25,679 nt of DNA from Sedimenticola_A endophacoides (GTDB taxonomy: Bacteria > Pseudomonadota > Gammaproteobacteria > Chromatiales > Chromatiaceae): the NCBI GenBank assembly GCA_003062345.1, contig PQCO01000177.1:1-25679 (forward strand), written 5' to 3'. The notes under the pieces are model-generated. The model saw nothing but the letters and a program-made list of their open reading frames with translations. It searched no databases and had not been told where the DNA came from. Positions 7,085-14,639 of the stretch are shown one piece after another (positions within the stretch are counted from its first letter, which is position 1; each line of letters begins with the position of its first letter). Position numbers and translations under genes: made by a program.

Positions 7085-8581
7085 ATGGACTATTCATTGA
7101 AATCCGGCAACCTGTCCCGGCTTCGCACCCCCTGCCTGGTGCTGGGCGTATTCGCCGGCGGCAAGCTGACCGACGCGGCCAAGGAGGTCGACCGGGCCAG
7201 CGGCGGCGAACTCAAACGGCTGATCAAAAAGGGCGACATGGGCGGCGAACCGGGCCGGGGGCTGATGCTCTACGACCTCCCCGGGATCCGCGCCGAACGG
7301 TTGCTGCTGATCGGACTCGGCGAGCCGCGCAAGCTCAGCGCCAAGGGGCTCTCCGAGGCCCACGCGACAGCGGCCCGCCTGCTCGACCAGGCGCACCCCG
7401 CCGAGGCGCTGACCACCCTGCACCTGGAGACGCCCGAGGCCGATCCCTACCAGGCGCTGCGCGATGCGGTCACCGCCACCGCGCAGGCACTCTACCGCTT
7501 CGACGAGTGCAAGAGCGACCCCCAGCGGCCCAGGCGCCCGCTCAAACACCTCCACCTGCACCTTGGAGGCTGGCGCCGCGGGGCGAAGCTGGAGCGCGCC
7601 CTGTCCCACGGCAAGGCGATCGCCGGCGGCACCGCCCTCGCCAAACACCTCGCCGATCTCCCGGGCAACATCTGCACCCCGGACTACCTGGCCGAGCAGG
7701 CCCGGCGCCTGGGGCGGGACGCCGCCCGGCTCAAGGTGCGGGTGCTGGACGAGAAGCGGATGCACGCGCTCGGCATGGGCGCCCTGCTCTCGGTCTCCCG
7801 GGGCAGCCGCCAGCCGGCCAGGCTGATCGTCATGGAGTACCGGGGTGCCGGACCCAAACAACAGCCGGTGGTGATGGTCGGCAAGGGGCTGACCTTCGAC
7901 GCCGGCGGCATCTCCATCAAGCCGGCGGCGGCGATGGATGAGATGAAGTACGACATGTGCGGTGGGGCCAGCGTCCTCGGCGCCATGCGGGCGTGCGTCG
8001 AGCTGGATCTGGCGATCAACTTCGTCGGCATCGTCCCGGCCAGCGAAAACCTTCCCGACGGCGATGCCAACAAACCCGGCGACATCGTCACCAGCATGTC
8101 GGGACAGACCATCGAGGTACTCAATACCGATGCCGAGGGACGGCTGATTCTGTGCGACGCCCTCACCTACGCCAAACGCTTCAAACCGGCCGCCGTGATC
8201 GACATCGCGACCCTCACCGGGGCCTGCGTAATCGCCCTCGGCGCCCACGCCTCGGGCATGCTCAGCAACGACGACACGCTCGCCGACGAGGTCCTGAAGG
8301 CGGGGCGCGCCGCCGGCGACCGCGCCTGGCAACTGCCGCTCTGGGACGACTACCAGACCCAGCTCGACAGCAATTTCGCGGACATGGCCAACATCGGCGG
8401 CAGAGGGGCCGGCACCATCACCGCCGCCTGCTTTCTGTCGCGCTTCACCAGCAATTTCAAATGGGCTCATCTGGACATCGCCGGCACCGCCTGGACCAGC
8501 GGCGCCGCCAAGGGGGCCACCGGGCGCCCGGTGCCGCTGCTGGTCGAGTTCCTGCTGCGGCGCGCCGGCCAGCGGGACTGA
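7085..8581 (+). CDS. pepA: Leucyl aminopeptidase (cytosol aminopeptidase PepA)
   Basis: This is the M17-family di-metal aminopeptidase PepA, a cytosolic hexamer that removes N-terminal residues. In E. coli it also acts as a DNA-binding protein in Xer recombination and carAB control. The 498-residue length is normal. The catalytic domain shows VGKGLTFDAGGISIKP (metal/catalytic K267, D272), the DMCGGASVLG motif, and NTDAEGRLILCDALTYA (D349, E351, R353). The N-terminal macro-like domain fills roughly residues 1-160. The ATG at 7085 is preceded by GAGGGAGC. It is first in a pepA-holC-small-protein operon, with holC starting 5 nt after its stop. The tandem repeat at 7001-7036 is a candidate control site. 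Confidence 0.97.
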   Translation: MDYSLKSGNLSRLRTPCLVLGVFAGGKLTDAAKEVDRASGGELKRLIKKGDMGGEPGRGLMLYDLPGIRAERLLLIGLGEPRKLSAKGLSEAHATAARLLDQAHPAEALTTLHLETPEADPYQALRDAVTATAQALYRFDECKSDPQRPRRPLKHLHLHLGGWRRGAKLERALSHGKAIAGGTALAKHLADLPGNICTPDYLAEQARRLGRDAARLKVRVLDEKRMHALGMGALLSVSRGSRQPARLIVMEYRGAGPKQQPVVMVGKGLTFDAGGISIKPAAAMDEMKYDMCGGASVLGAMRACVELDLAINFVGIVPASENLPDGDANKPGDIVTSMSGQTIEVLNTDAEGRLILCDALTYAKRFKPAAVIDIATLTGACVIALGAHASGMLSNDDTLADEVLKAGRAAGDRAWQLPLWDDYQTQLDSNFADMANIGGRGAGTITAACFLSRFTSNFKWAHLDIAGTAWTSGAAKGATGRPVPLLVEFLLRRAGQRD

Positions 8582-8586
8582 GCACG

Positions 8587-9015
8587 ATGACCCAGGTGGA
8601 TTTCTATATCCTGCGCCAGCAGGCCCCGGGCGACCGCTACAGCCTCGCCTGCCGCATTACCGAAAAGGCGTGGCGCCAGGGGCTGCGGGTCTATATCCAC
8701 ACCAACTCGGAGGCCGAATCGAGGCACATCGACCGGATGCTGTGGACCTACCGGGAGGATGGGTTCCTGCCCCACGGCCTGGCCGGCGAGGCCGACCCGG
8801 AGACCAACCCGGTGCTGATCGGCAGCGCCGCCGGGGGGAGCGAAGAGCACCAGGTGCTGATCAACCTGGCCCGCGAGGTCCCGGTCTTCATCGGCGGCTT
8901 CGAGCGAGTTGCCGAGGTGATCGACCACGACCCCCAGGTCAAGCAGGAGGGGCGCGCACGCTACCGCTTCTACCGCGACCGGGGCTACCACCTCAACACC
9001 CACGATATCGGATGA
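8587..9015 (+). CDS. holC: DNA polymerase III chi subunit
   Basis: This is the chi subunit of the DNA polymerase III clamp-loader complex. Chi bridges psi (HolD) and single-strand-binding protein and helps hand over from primase. The 142-residue product matches the family: MTQVDFYILRQ at the start, RITEKAWRQGLRVYIHT, the LWTYREDGFLPHGL motif, PVLIG, and the closing EGRARYRFYRDRGYHLNTHDI. It starts 5 nt after pepA, and the pepA-holC pairing is common in gammaproteobacteria. The same frame is open far upstream inside pepA, but that part is antiparallel-frame noise. The ATG at 8587 gives the normal N-terminus. Confidence 0.95.
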   Translation: MTQVDFYILRQQAPGDRYSLACRITEKAWRQGLRVYIHTNSEAESRHIDRMLWTYREDGFLPHGLAGEADPETNPVLIGSAAGGSEEHQVLINLAREVPVFIGGFERVAEVIDHDPQVKQEGRARYRFYRDRGYHLNTHDIG

Positions 9016-9016
9016 G

Positions 9017-9343
9017 ATGAACCGGGACGACAACAGACACGACCCGCCCGAAGGGCGACTGATGCTCGACGACCAGGGGATTCCGATCCTCGACGAGGTG
9101 GTGGCGGAGTGGGCCGGCGGGGAGACAGCGGATCCGAACGCCGATCTGCGCCAGCGCCTGGAGGAGGAGATGCAACACCACCTGCCGCAACTGGCCGAGC
9201 AGGCGGCGCGCCAGGCGGGCGCCAAGCTGATCCGCGATCTGGAGCCGCTGCTGCGCGAACGGCTGGCGCTGTTGCTGGAGCAGCAGACCGCCCTGATCAT
9301 CGAGCAGATGCTCGACCCGGAACGGCGGGAGGGGGATGAATAG
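9017..9343 (+). CDS. Small acidic helical protein downstream of holC, function unknown
   Basis: This 108-residue protein starts 1 nt after the holC stop, so it is translationally coupled to it. It has no signal peptide or membrane segment. The N-terminus is charged and probably disordered (MNRDDNRHDPPEGRLMLDD). It continues into GIPILDEVV and then a long predicted helical, leucine- and glutamate-rich region (about 45-100) that could form a coiled coil. A short hypothetical gene in this position, after holC and often before valS, is familiar from other gammaproteobacteria such as Pseudomonas (recalled). Its biochemical role is not known to me, and a link to chi or the clamp loader is only suggested by position. 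Its TAG stop forms part of the hairpin at 9341-9364. Confidence 0.8.
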   Translation: MNRDDNRHDPPEGRLMLDDQGIPILDEVVAEWAGGETADPNADLRQRLEEEMQHHLPQLAEQAARQAGAKLIRDLEPLLRERLALLLEQQTALIIEQMLDPERREGDE

Positions 9344-9364
9344 CCCGGCGAACCGCGCGGGCTA
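9341..9364. terminator. Hairpin between convergent genes, built from both stop codons
   Basis: TAGCCCG (9341-9347) and CGGGCTA (9358-9364) form a perfect 7-bp inverted repeat around a 10-nt loop. The TAG at 9341-9343 is the stop of the rightward small gene, and the complement of CTA at 9362-9364 is the stop of leftward parC. There is no U-tract on either side, so it would be a pause site, 3' end protector or Rho-associated end rather than a classical intrinsic terminator. Confidence 0.45.
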
Positions 9365-11614
9365 GGCCTCCACCACCACCGAGTCCACCTTCTGGAAACC
9401 GCGCGGGAGCTTGTTTCCGCGCCGCCCACGCTCACCGTAATAGGCATCCAGATCCCCGTTTTTCAGGGTGATGTGGCGCTTGCCCGAATAGGCGGTAAAA
9501 CGTCCCCCCTCGGGGACCGCCACCACCGCCACCACGAACTCCTCCCGGCTCAGCACCCGCTTGGCGGGTATCGATATGATCTTGTTGCCCTTGCCACGGC
9601 TCAGCACCGGCAGCTCGGAGACCGGGAAGATCAGCATCCGACCCTCGTTGGTCACCGCCACCACCCGGTCGCGCCGCGGATCTCCGACCGGGGCCGGGCG
9701 CAGCACCCGAGCCCCGGCGGGCAGGGTCAGCAGCGCCTTTCCCGCCTTGTTCTTCGCATACAGTTCCTTGAGCTGCACCAGAAAGCCGTACCCGGCATCC
9801 GAGGCCATCAGATACCACTGCCCCGGATCGCCGCCCAGGGCGGCTGCGAAGACCGCCCCGCTGACCGGCGACAGGCGCCCAGTCAGCGGCTCGCCCTGGC
9901 TGCGCGCCGAGGGCAGGGTGTGGGCGGGCAGGGAGTAGCTGCGACCGGTGCTGTCGAGAAACACCACCGCCTGGTTGCTGCGCAGGCGCGCGGCGTCCAG
10001 ATAGCCGTCGCCCGCCTTGTAGCTGACGCTGCGCGGATCGATGTCATGGCCCTTGGCGGCACGCGCCCAGCCCTTCTCGGAAAGGATCACGGTGACCGGC
10101 TCGCTGGGTGCCAGCTCGGTCTCGTCCAGGGCCTCGGCGGCGGCCCGCTCGACCAGCGGTGAGCGGCGCTCATCGCCGAACTTCTCGGCATCGGCCAGGA
10201 TCTCTTTCTTGACCAGGGTCTTCATGCGCTGGCGCGAGCCGAGGGTCTTCTCCAGCCAGTCGCGCTCCTGCGCCAGATCACGCTGCTCGGCGCGGATCTT
10301 CATCTCCTCCAGGCGCGCCAACTGGCGCAGCTTGGTGTCGAGGATGTAGTCGGCCTGGGCGGCGCTCAGATCGAAGCGGCGGATCAGCTCCGCCTTCGGA
10401 TCCTCCTCGTTGCGAATGATGCGGATCACCTCATCGAGGTTGAGAAAGGCGACCAGCAGGCCGTCGAGCAGGTGCAGACGGTCGAGCACCTTGCCCAGAC
10501 GGTACTCCAGACGCCGGCGCACCGTCTCCAGGCGGTAGCTGAGCCACTCCTCCAGAACCTGCATCAGCCCCATCACCTGAGGCCGCCCGCTGAGGCCGAT
10601 CACGTTGAGATTGACCCGGTAGGTGCGCTCCAGATCGGTTGACGCGAACAGGTGTGACATCAGACGCTGGACATCCACCCGGTTGGAGCGTGGGGTGATG
10701 ACCAGCCGCGTCGGATTCTCGTGGTCCGACTCGTCGCGCAGATCCTCCACCATCGGCAGTTTCTTGGCCTGCATCTGTGCCGCGATCTGCTCCAGTACCC
10801 GGGCCCCGGAGACCTGGTGCGGCAGCGCGGTGACAACGATATCCCCCTGCTCGCGTTCGTAGCTGGCGCGCATGCGGACACCGCCGGTGCCGCTGGTGTA
10901 GATCTTCCGCAGCTCCTCCCGGGGCGTGACGATCTCCGCCTCGGTCGGATAATCGGGCCCCTGTACGTAATCCATCACCTCATCCAGCCCGGCCCCGGGG
11001 TTGTCCAGGAGGTGGATGCAGGCGCGCGCCACCTCCCGCAGGTTGTGGGGAGGGATGTCGGTGGCCATGCCCACGGCGATACCGGTGGTGCCATTGAGCA
11101 GCACATTGGGCAGACGCGCGGGCAGGGTGCGCGGCTCCTGCAGGGTGCCATCGAAGTTGGGCGACCACTCCACCGTCCCCTGCCCCAGTTCGGCAAGCAG
11201 TACCTGGGCGTAGGGAGCGAGGCGCGCCTCGGTATAGCGCATCGCCGCGAACGACTTGGGGTCGTCGGCGCTGCCCCAGTTGCCCTGCCCGTCCACCAGC
11301 GGATAGCGGTAGGAGAACGACTGCGCCATCAGCACCATCGCCTCATAGCAGGCGCTGTCGCCATGGGGATGGAACTTGCCCAGCACGTCACCGACGGTAC
11401 GGGCCGATTTCTTGAATTTGGCGCTGGCCGAGAGGCCCAGCTCCGACATGGCATAGACGATGCGGCGCTGTACCGGCTTGAGGCCGTCGCCGATATGCGG
11501 CAGGGCCCGGTCCAGGATCACGTACATGGAGTAGTCCAGGTACGCCTTCTCGGTAAACTCTTTCAGTGGCATCCGCTCGATGCCGTCGCGTGTGTAATCC
11601 ATCTCGTTGGCCAT
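9362..11614 (-). CDS. parC: DNA topoisomerase IV subunit A
   Basis: ParC is the DNA-cleaving subunit of topoisomerase IV, which decatenates daughter chromosomes together with ParE. From ATG 11614 the protein is 750 residues, normal for ParC and shorter than GyrA. It shows HEFTE-like MPLKEFTEKAYLDYSMYVIL, GLKPVQRRIVYAM, the quinolone-determining region GKFHPHGDSACYEAMVLMAQ with wild-type-like S87 and E91, and catalytic Y127 in FAAMRYTEARLA. A long coiled-coil arm and a reduced C-terminal beta-pinwheel follow. It lacks a clear GyrA box, supporting parC over gyrA. The frame is open to 11707, overlapping the upstream gene, but M11614 or M11602 gives the family N-terminus. The ribosome site there is modest. 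Confidence 0.95.
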   Translation of the reverse strand: MANEMDYTRDGIERMPLKEFTEKAYLDYSMYVILDRALPHIGDGLKPVQRRIVYAMSELGLSASAKFKKSARTVGDVLGKFHPHGDSACYEAMVLMAQSFSYRYPLVDGQGNWGSADDPKSFAAMRYTEARLAPYAQVLLAELGQGTVEWSPNFDGTLQEPRTLPARLPNVLLNGTTGIAVGMATDIPPHNLREVARACIHLLDNPGAGLDEVMDYVQGPDYPTEAEIVTPREELRKIYTSGTGGVRMRASYEREQGDIVVTALPHQVSGARVLEQIAAQMQAKKLPMVEDLRDESDHENPTRLVITPRSNRVDVQRLMSHLFASTDLERTYRVNLNVIGLSGRPQVMGLMQVLEEWLSYRLETVRRRLEYRLGKVLDRLHLLDGLLVAFLNLDEVIRIIRNEEDPKAELIRRFDLSAAQADYILDTKLRQLARLEEMKIRAEQRDLAQERDWLEKTLGSRQRMKTLVKKEILADAEKFGDERRSPLVERAAAEALDETELAPSEPVTVILSEKGWARAAKGHDIDPRSVSYKAGDGYLDAARLRSNQAVVFLDSTGRSYSLPAHTLPSARSQGEPLTGRLSPVSGAVFAAALGGDPGQWYLMASDAGYGFLVQLKELYAKNKAGKALLTLPAGARVLRPAPVGDPRRDRVVAVTNEGRMLIFPVSELPVLSRGKGNKIISIPAKRVLSREEFVVAVVAVPEGGRFTAYSGKRHITLKNGDLDAYYGERGRRGNKLPRGFQKVDSVVVEA

Positions 11615-11669
11615 CTGCCCCCAGGGCGTTGCCAGCGGCCAGCGCCGCCGGTATGTATCAATAACCGCT

Positions 11670-12137
11670 TCAGCCGTCGCGGCGCGCGCCCTCGGCGGAA
11701 AGCTCACGCAGGTGTCCGATCAACACCTCGCGGCAGAGATAGCCGCTCCACTGCGCCGTCCCGTCGCGCGCCGCCTCGCGCAGCTGCCGCAGCAGCTGCG
11801 CCATCTCCTCCCGCTCCAGCCGAGCGGCAATCTCCAGCAGACTGGAGGGGGCCGCGTCGCCCCACACCGTCCGTGCCCACAGCAGCAGCGCCTGCTCCGC
11901 CGCCCGGGCGTCACTCTTGGCACAGGCGCTGGAGGCCCGGCCCAGCCAGTAGGCGGGTCCGGGGCGGGCGCTGTTGCGCAGCAACGAAACGGAGTGAAAC
12001 AGCGACAACACCATCCCCAGGGCGAAGACGATCGCCGCCACCTCCCAGCCACCCAGCCCCTCCCCGGCGGCCGGGGCGGTCTCGGCCCGGACACCGGCGG
12101 CGGCGAGCAGCGCCACAAGACTTACGCCCCGCGCCAC
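11670..12137 (-). CDS. Membrane-anchored protein resembling the BatD C-terminal domain
   Basis: This 155-residue predicted membrane protein lies between parE and parC. The N-terminus is a likely signal peptide (VSLVALLAAAGVRAETA). It is followed by a TM helix (about 32-52, VAAIVFALGMVLSLFHSV) and a cytosolic helical domain. That domain reads ASSACAKSDARAAEQALLLW, ARTVWGDAAPSSLLEIAARL and then QWSGYLCREV, which resembles the C-terminal tail of BatD from the aerotolerance (bat) operons. The large BatD beta-domains are absent, so it is either a stand-alone tail-type protein or a reduced relative. This is recognition from memory, not an alignment. The start is a GTG at 12137 with GGAAGGG almost touching it, an awkward spacing. 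A start a few codons downstream would still leave the signal peptide. Confidence 0.75.
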   Translation of the reverse strand: MARGVSLVALLAAAGVRAETAPAAGEGLGGWEVAAIVFALGMVLSLFHSVSLLRNSARPGPAYWLGRASSACAKSDARAAEQALLLWARTVWGDAAPSSLLEIAARLEREEMAQLLRQLREAARDGTAQWSGYLCREVLIGHLRELSAEGARRDG

Positions 12138-12289
12138 CCCTTCCGGCGGTCGAAGCAGGGCCCCCCGCCCCGATCACATGATCTCTCCGCGTGTGACCCG
12201 TCCGAAGCCCGCATACCCTGCATAACCGATCGCTTACCCTTCACGTAATATTGTTTGCAGACCCGACTCGCCCAGGTGCGCGGAGCGGG

Positions 12290-14182
12290 CTAGACCTGCG
12301 CCAGATCGCCCTTGTTCTGCAACCACGCCTTGCGGTCGCCCGCCCGCTTCTTGGCCAGCAGCATGTCCATCACGCCGTTGGTGTCATCACCCGCATCCAC
12401 CACCAGCTGCACCAGGCGCCGTGTATCGGGGTGGATGGTGGTCTCGCGCAACTGCATGGGGTTCATCTCCCCCAGCCCCTTGAAGCGTTGCACATTCACC
12501 TTGCCGCGCAGCTTCTCCGCCTCGACCCGATCCAGGACCCCCTGCTTCTCGCCGTCGTCCAAGGCGTAGAACACCTGCTTGCCGACATCAATGCGGTAGA
12601 GCGGCGGCATCGCCACGTAGACATGCCCCTCCAGGACCAGGCGCCGGAAGTGGCGCACAAACAGCGCGCACAGCAGGGTGGCGATGTGCAGACCGTCGGA
12701 GTCGGCGTCGGCGAGGATGCAGATCTTGCCGAAGCGCAGCTTGCTCAGATCATCGGAACCGGGCTCCACGCCGATGGCCACCGAAATGTCGTGCACCTCC
12801 TGCGAGGCGAGCACCTCCGCGGGATCCACCTCCCAGGTGTTGAGGATCTTGCCGCGCAGCGGCATGATGGCCTGGAACTCACGGTCACGGGCCTGCTTGG
12901 CCGATCCGCCAGCGGAATCCCCCTCCACCAGAAACAGCTCGGTGCGCCCGGGATCGGAGGCGGTGCAGTCGGCCAGCTTGCCCGGCAGCGCCGGACCCTG
13001 AGTCACCTTCTTGCGCTGCACCTTGCGTCCGGCACGCATCCGGCTCTGAGCCGCGCTGATCGCCAGCTCGGCGATCCGCTCGCCCTCGTCGGTATGCTGG
13101 TTGAGCCACAGGCTGAAGGCGTCCTTCACCACCCCCGACACAAAGGCCGCGCACTCGCGCGACGAGAGCCGCTCCTTGGTCTGCCCCGAGAACTGGGGAT
13201 CGGCCAGCTTCACCGAAAGGATGTAGCTGCAGCGCCCCCACACATCATCGGGGCTCAACTTCAGTCCACGCGGCAACAGATTGCGGAACTCGCAAAACTC
13301 GCGCACCGCCTCGGTCAGGCCGCTGCGCAGGCCGTTGACGTGGGTGCCGCCCTGGGCGGTGGGGATCAGATTCACATAGCTCTCGGCGACCGCCTCCCCC
13401 CCCTCGGGCAGCCACACCACCGCCCACTCCGCCGCCTCGGTATTGCCGCGCATGGCGCCGATGAACGGCTGTTCGGGGAGGATCGAAAGGCCCTGCAAGG
13501 CATCCAGCAGGTAATCGCGCAGGCCGTCCTGATAGCACCACTCGTAGCGCTCGCCGCTCGCCTCGTCGAAAAACCGCACCAGCAACCCCGGACAGAGCAC
13601 CGCCTTGGCCCGCAGGACATGGCGCAGCTGGCGAACCGAAAACCTGGCCGAGTCGAAATAGGCGGGATTGGGCCAGAAGCGCACCGTGGTGCCGGTGTTG
13701 TTGCGGCCCACCTTGCCGATCGCCTCCAGATCGGAGACCTTGTGGCCGTCGGCGAAGGCGATGTTGTACTCCCTGCCCGCGCGCCGCACCCACACCTCCA
13801 GGTGTTTGGAGAGTGCGTTGACCACCGACACACCCACTCCGTGAAGACCGCCCGAGAACTGGTAATTCTTGTTCGAGAACTTGCCGCCGGCGTGCAGCTT
13901 GGTGAGGATCACCTCGACCCCGGGCAACCCCTGCTGGGGGTGAATATCCACCGGCATCCCGCGCCCGTCGTCCCTCACCTGCACCGAACCATCCTTGTAC
14001 AGCGTCACCTCCAGGGTGCTGGCAAACCCGGCGATCGCCTCATCGATGCTGTTGTCGATGACCTCCTGGGCGAGGTGATTGGGGCGACTGGTGTCGGTAT
14101 ACATGCCGGGGCGCTTGCGCACCGGCTCAAGACCGCTCAATACCTCAATATCCGCAGCGTCGTAGGAACTCACACTCACCAC
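12290..14182 (-). CDS. parE: DNA topoisomerase IV subunit B
   Basis: ParE is the ATPase subunit of topoisomerase IV. The 630-residue length fits ParE (GyrB is usually about 800). The GHKL ATPase domain shows EVIDNSIDEAIAG, RDDGRGMPVDIHP and SGGLHGVGVSVVNALS. The transducer has QGGTHVNGLRSGL. The TOPRIM domain has LFLVEGDSAGGSAKQARD and ILADADSDGLHI, and the C-terminus has VQRFKGLGEMNPMQLRETT. The start is uncertain: tandem GTGs at 14182 and 14179 and another GTG at 14173 are all possible, and none has a good Shine-Dalgarno. parE is the first gene of the leftward parE-small protein-parC run and is divergent from xseB. Confidence 0.96.
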   Translation of the reverse strand: MVSVSSYDAADIEVLSGLEPVRKRPGMYTDTSRPNHLAQEVIDNSIDEAIAGFASTLEVTLYKDGSVQVRDDGRGMPVDIHPQQGLPGVEVILTKLHAGGKFSNKNYQFSGGLHGVGVSVVNALSKHLEVWVRRAGREYNIAFADGHKVSDLEAIGKVGRNNTGTTVRFWPNPAYFDSARFSVRQLRHVLRAKAVLCPGLLVRFFDEASGERYEWCYQDGLRDYLLDALQGLSILPEQPFIGAMRGNTEAAEWAVVWLPEGGEAVAESYVNLIPTAQGGTHVNGLRSGLTEAVREFCEFRNLLPRGLKLSPDDVWGRCSYILSVKLADPQFSGQTKERLSSRECAAFVSGVVKDAFSLWLNQHTDEGERIAELAISAAQSRMRAGRKVQRKKVTQGPALPGKLADCTASDPGRTELFLVEGDSAGGSAKQARDREFQAIMPLRGKILNTWEVDPAEVLASQEVHDISVAIGVEPGSDDLSKLRFGKICILADADSDGLHIATLLCALFVRHFRRLVLEGHVYVAMPPLYRIDVGKQVFYALDDGEKQGVLDRVEAEKLRGKVNVQRFKGLGEMNPMQLRETTIHPDTRRLVQLVVDAGDDTNGVMDMLLAKKRAGDRKAWLQNKGDLAQV

Positions 14183-14293
14183 CCGAATTTGCTTTTTTCT
14201 CTAATGCATTGCGCCACCCCCCGCAGCCCCGCGCAAAGGCGCCCGGCATGGCGTGACGGGACCCTGGGGGGGTGATCCGATTTCGATGGGAGA

Positions 14294-14306
14294 GTGTACA
14301 CGTACA
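14294..14306. promoter_or_regulatory. Palindrome in the parE/xseB divergent region
   Basis: TGTAC-AC-GTACA (14295-14306) is a perfect 5-bp dyad, and GTGTACAC (14294-14301) is itself an 8-bp palindrome. It overlaps a TTGTAC on the minus strand that could be the -35 of a weak parE promoter. This is operator-like in position, but the regulator is unknown. Confidence 0.35.
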
Positions 14307-14341
14307 ACCGGACCCGCGCGAGCGCGTGCCGCAGCGGCGCA

Positions 14342-14370
14342 TTGACCCCCACCACGCTCTGGGTTAGGTT
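14342..14370 (+). promoter_or_regulatory. Putative sigma70 promoter of xseB-ispA
   Basis: TTGACC (14342-14347) is followed after 17 nt by TAGGTT (14365-14370), giving a start near 14377, about 23 nt before the xseB ATG. The -35 is good and the -10 is mediocre. Confidence 0.45.
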
Positions 14371-14399
14371 TCACCCTTTCGATCACTTCGAGCCTAGAG

Positions 14400-14639
14400 A
14401 TGCCCAAAAAGAAAGCGACCGAGCCCTCCTTCGAGGAGGCCCTGGCGGAACTGGAGGCCCTGGTGGACGAGCTGGAGCAGGGCGACCTCACCCTGGAGAG
14501 TTCGCTCCGCCACTTCGAGCGCGGGGTAGAGCTGACACGCACCTGCCAGCAGGCACTGCTGGAGGCGGAGCAGAAGATCCAGATCCTCAGCGCCCCCGGC
14601 GCGGAGGCCCCCCTGGAGCCCTTCGACCATGAGCGGTGA
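14400..14639 (+). CDS. xseB: Exodeoxyribonuclease VII small subunit
   Basis: XseB is the small regulatory subunit of exonuclease VII. Several copies wrap one XseA to make the single-strand-specific nuclease. The 79-residue product is all-helical and shows the family signature: PSFEEALAELEALVDELEQG, then LTLESSLRHFERGVELTRTC, then LLEAEQKIQIL. The length is normal. The ribosome site is poor. Its last 11 nt overlap the start of ispA, an arrangement seen across proteobacteria. The large subunit gene xseA is not in this window. Confidence 0.95.
   Translation: MPKKKATEPSFEEALAELEALVDELEQGDLTLESSLRHFERGVELTRTCQQALLEAEQKIQILSAPGAEAPLEPFDHER

Noticed and set aside
6499..7941. 480-codon plus-strand open frame spanning lptF, the divergent promoter region and pepA
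   Set aside because: It is antisense to lptF and out of frame within pepA, so it cannot be a real gene.
10721..12181. 486-codon plus-strand open frame across parC and its neighbour
   Set aside because: No ribosome site, low-complexity translation, and it crosses a clear gene boundary on the other strand.
12172..12183. Small palindrome GATCA-CA-TGATC between parE and the BatD-like gene
   Set aside because: Five-base arms in a short gap are expected by chance and no regulatory context supports it.
12251..14275. 674-codon open frame on the plus strand opposite parE
   Set aside because: It is a GC-rich shadow of parE; the translation is His/Gln/Gly/Leu-rich with no family resemblance, while the opposite strand is a textbook ParE.
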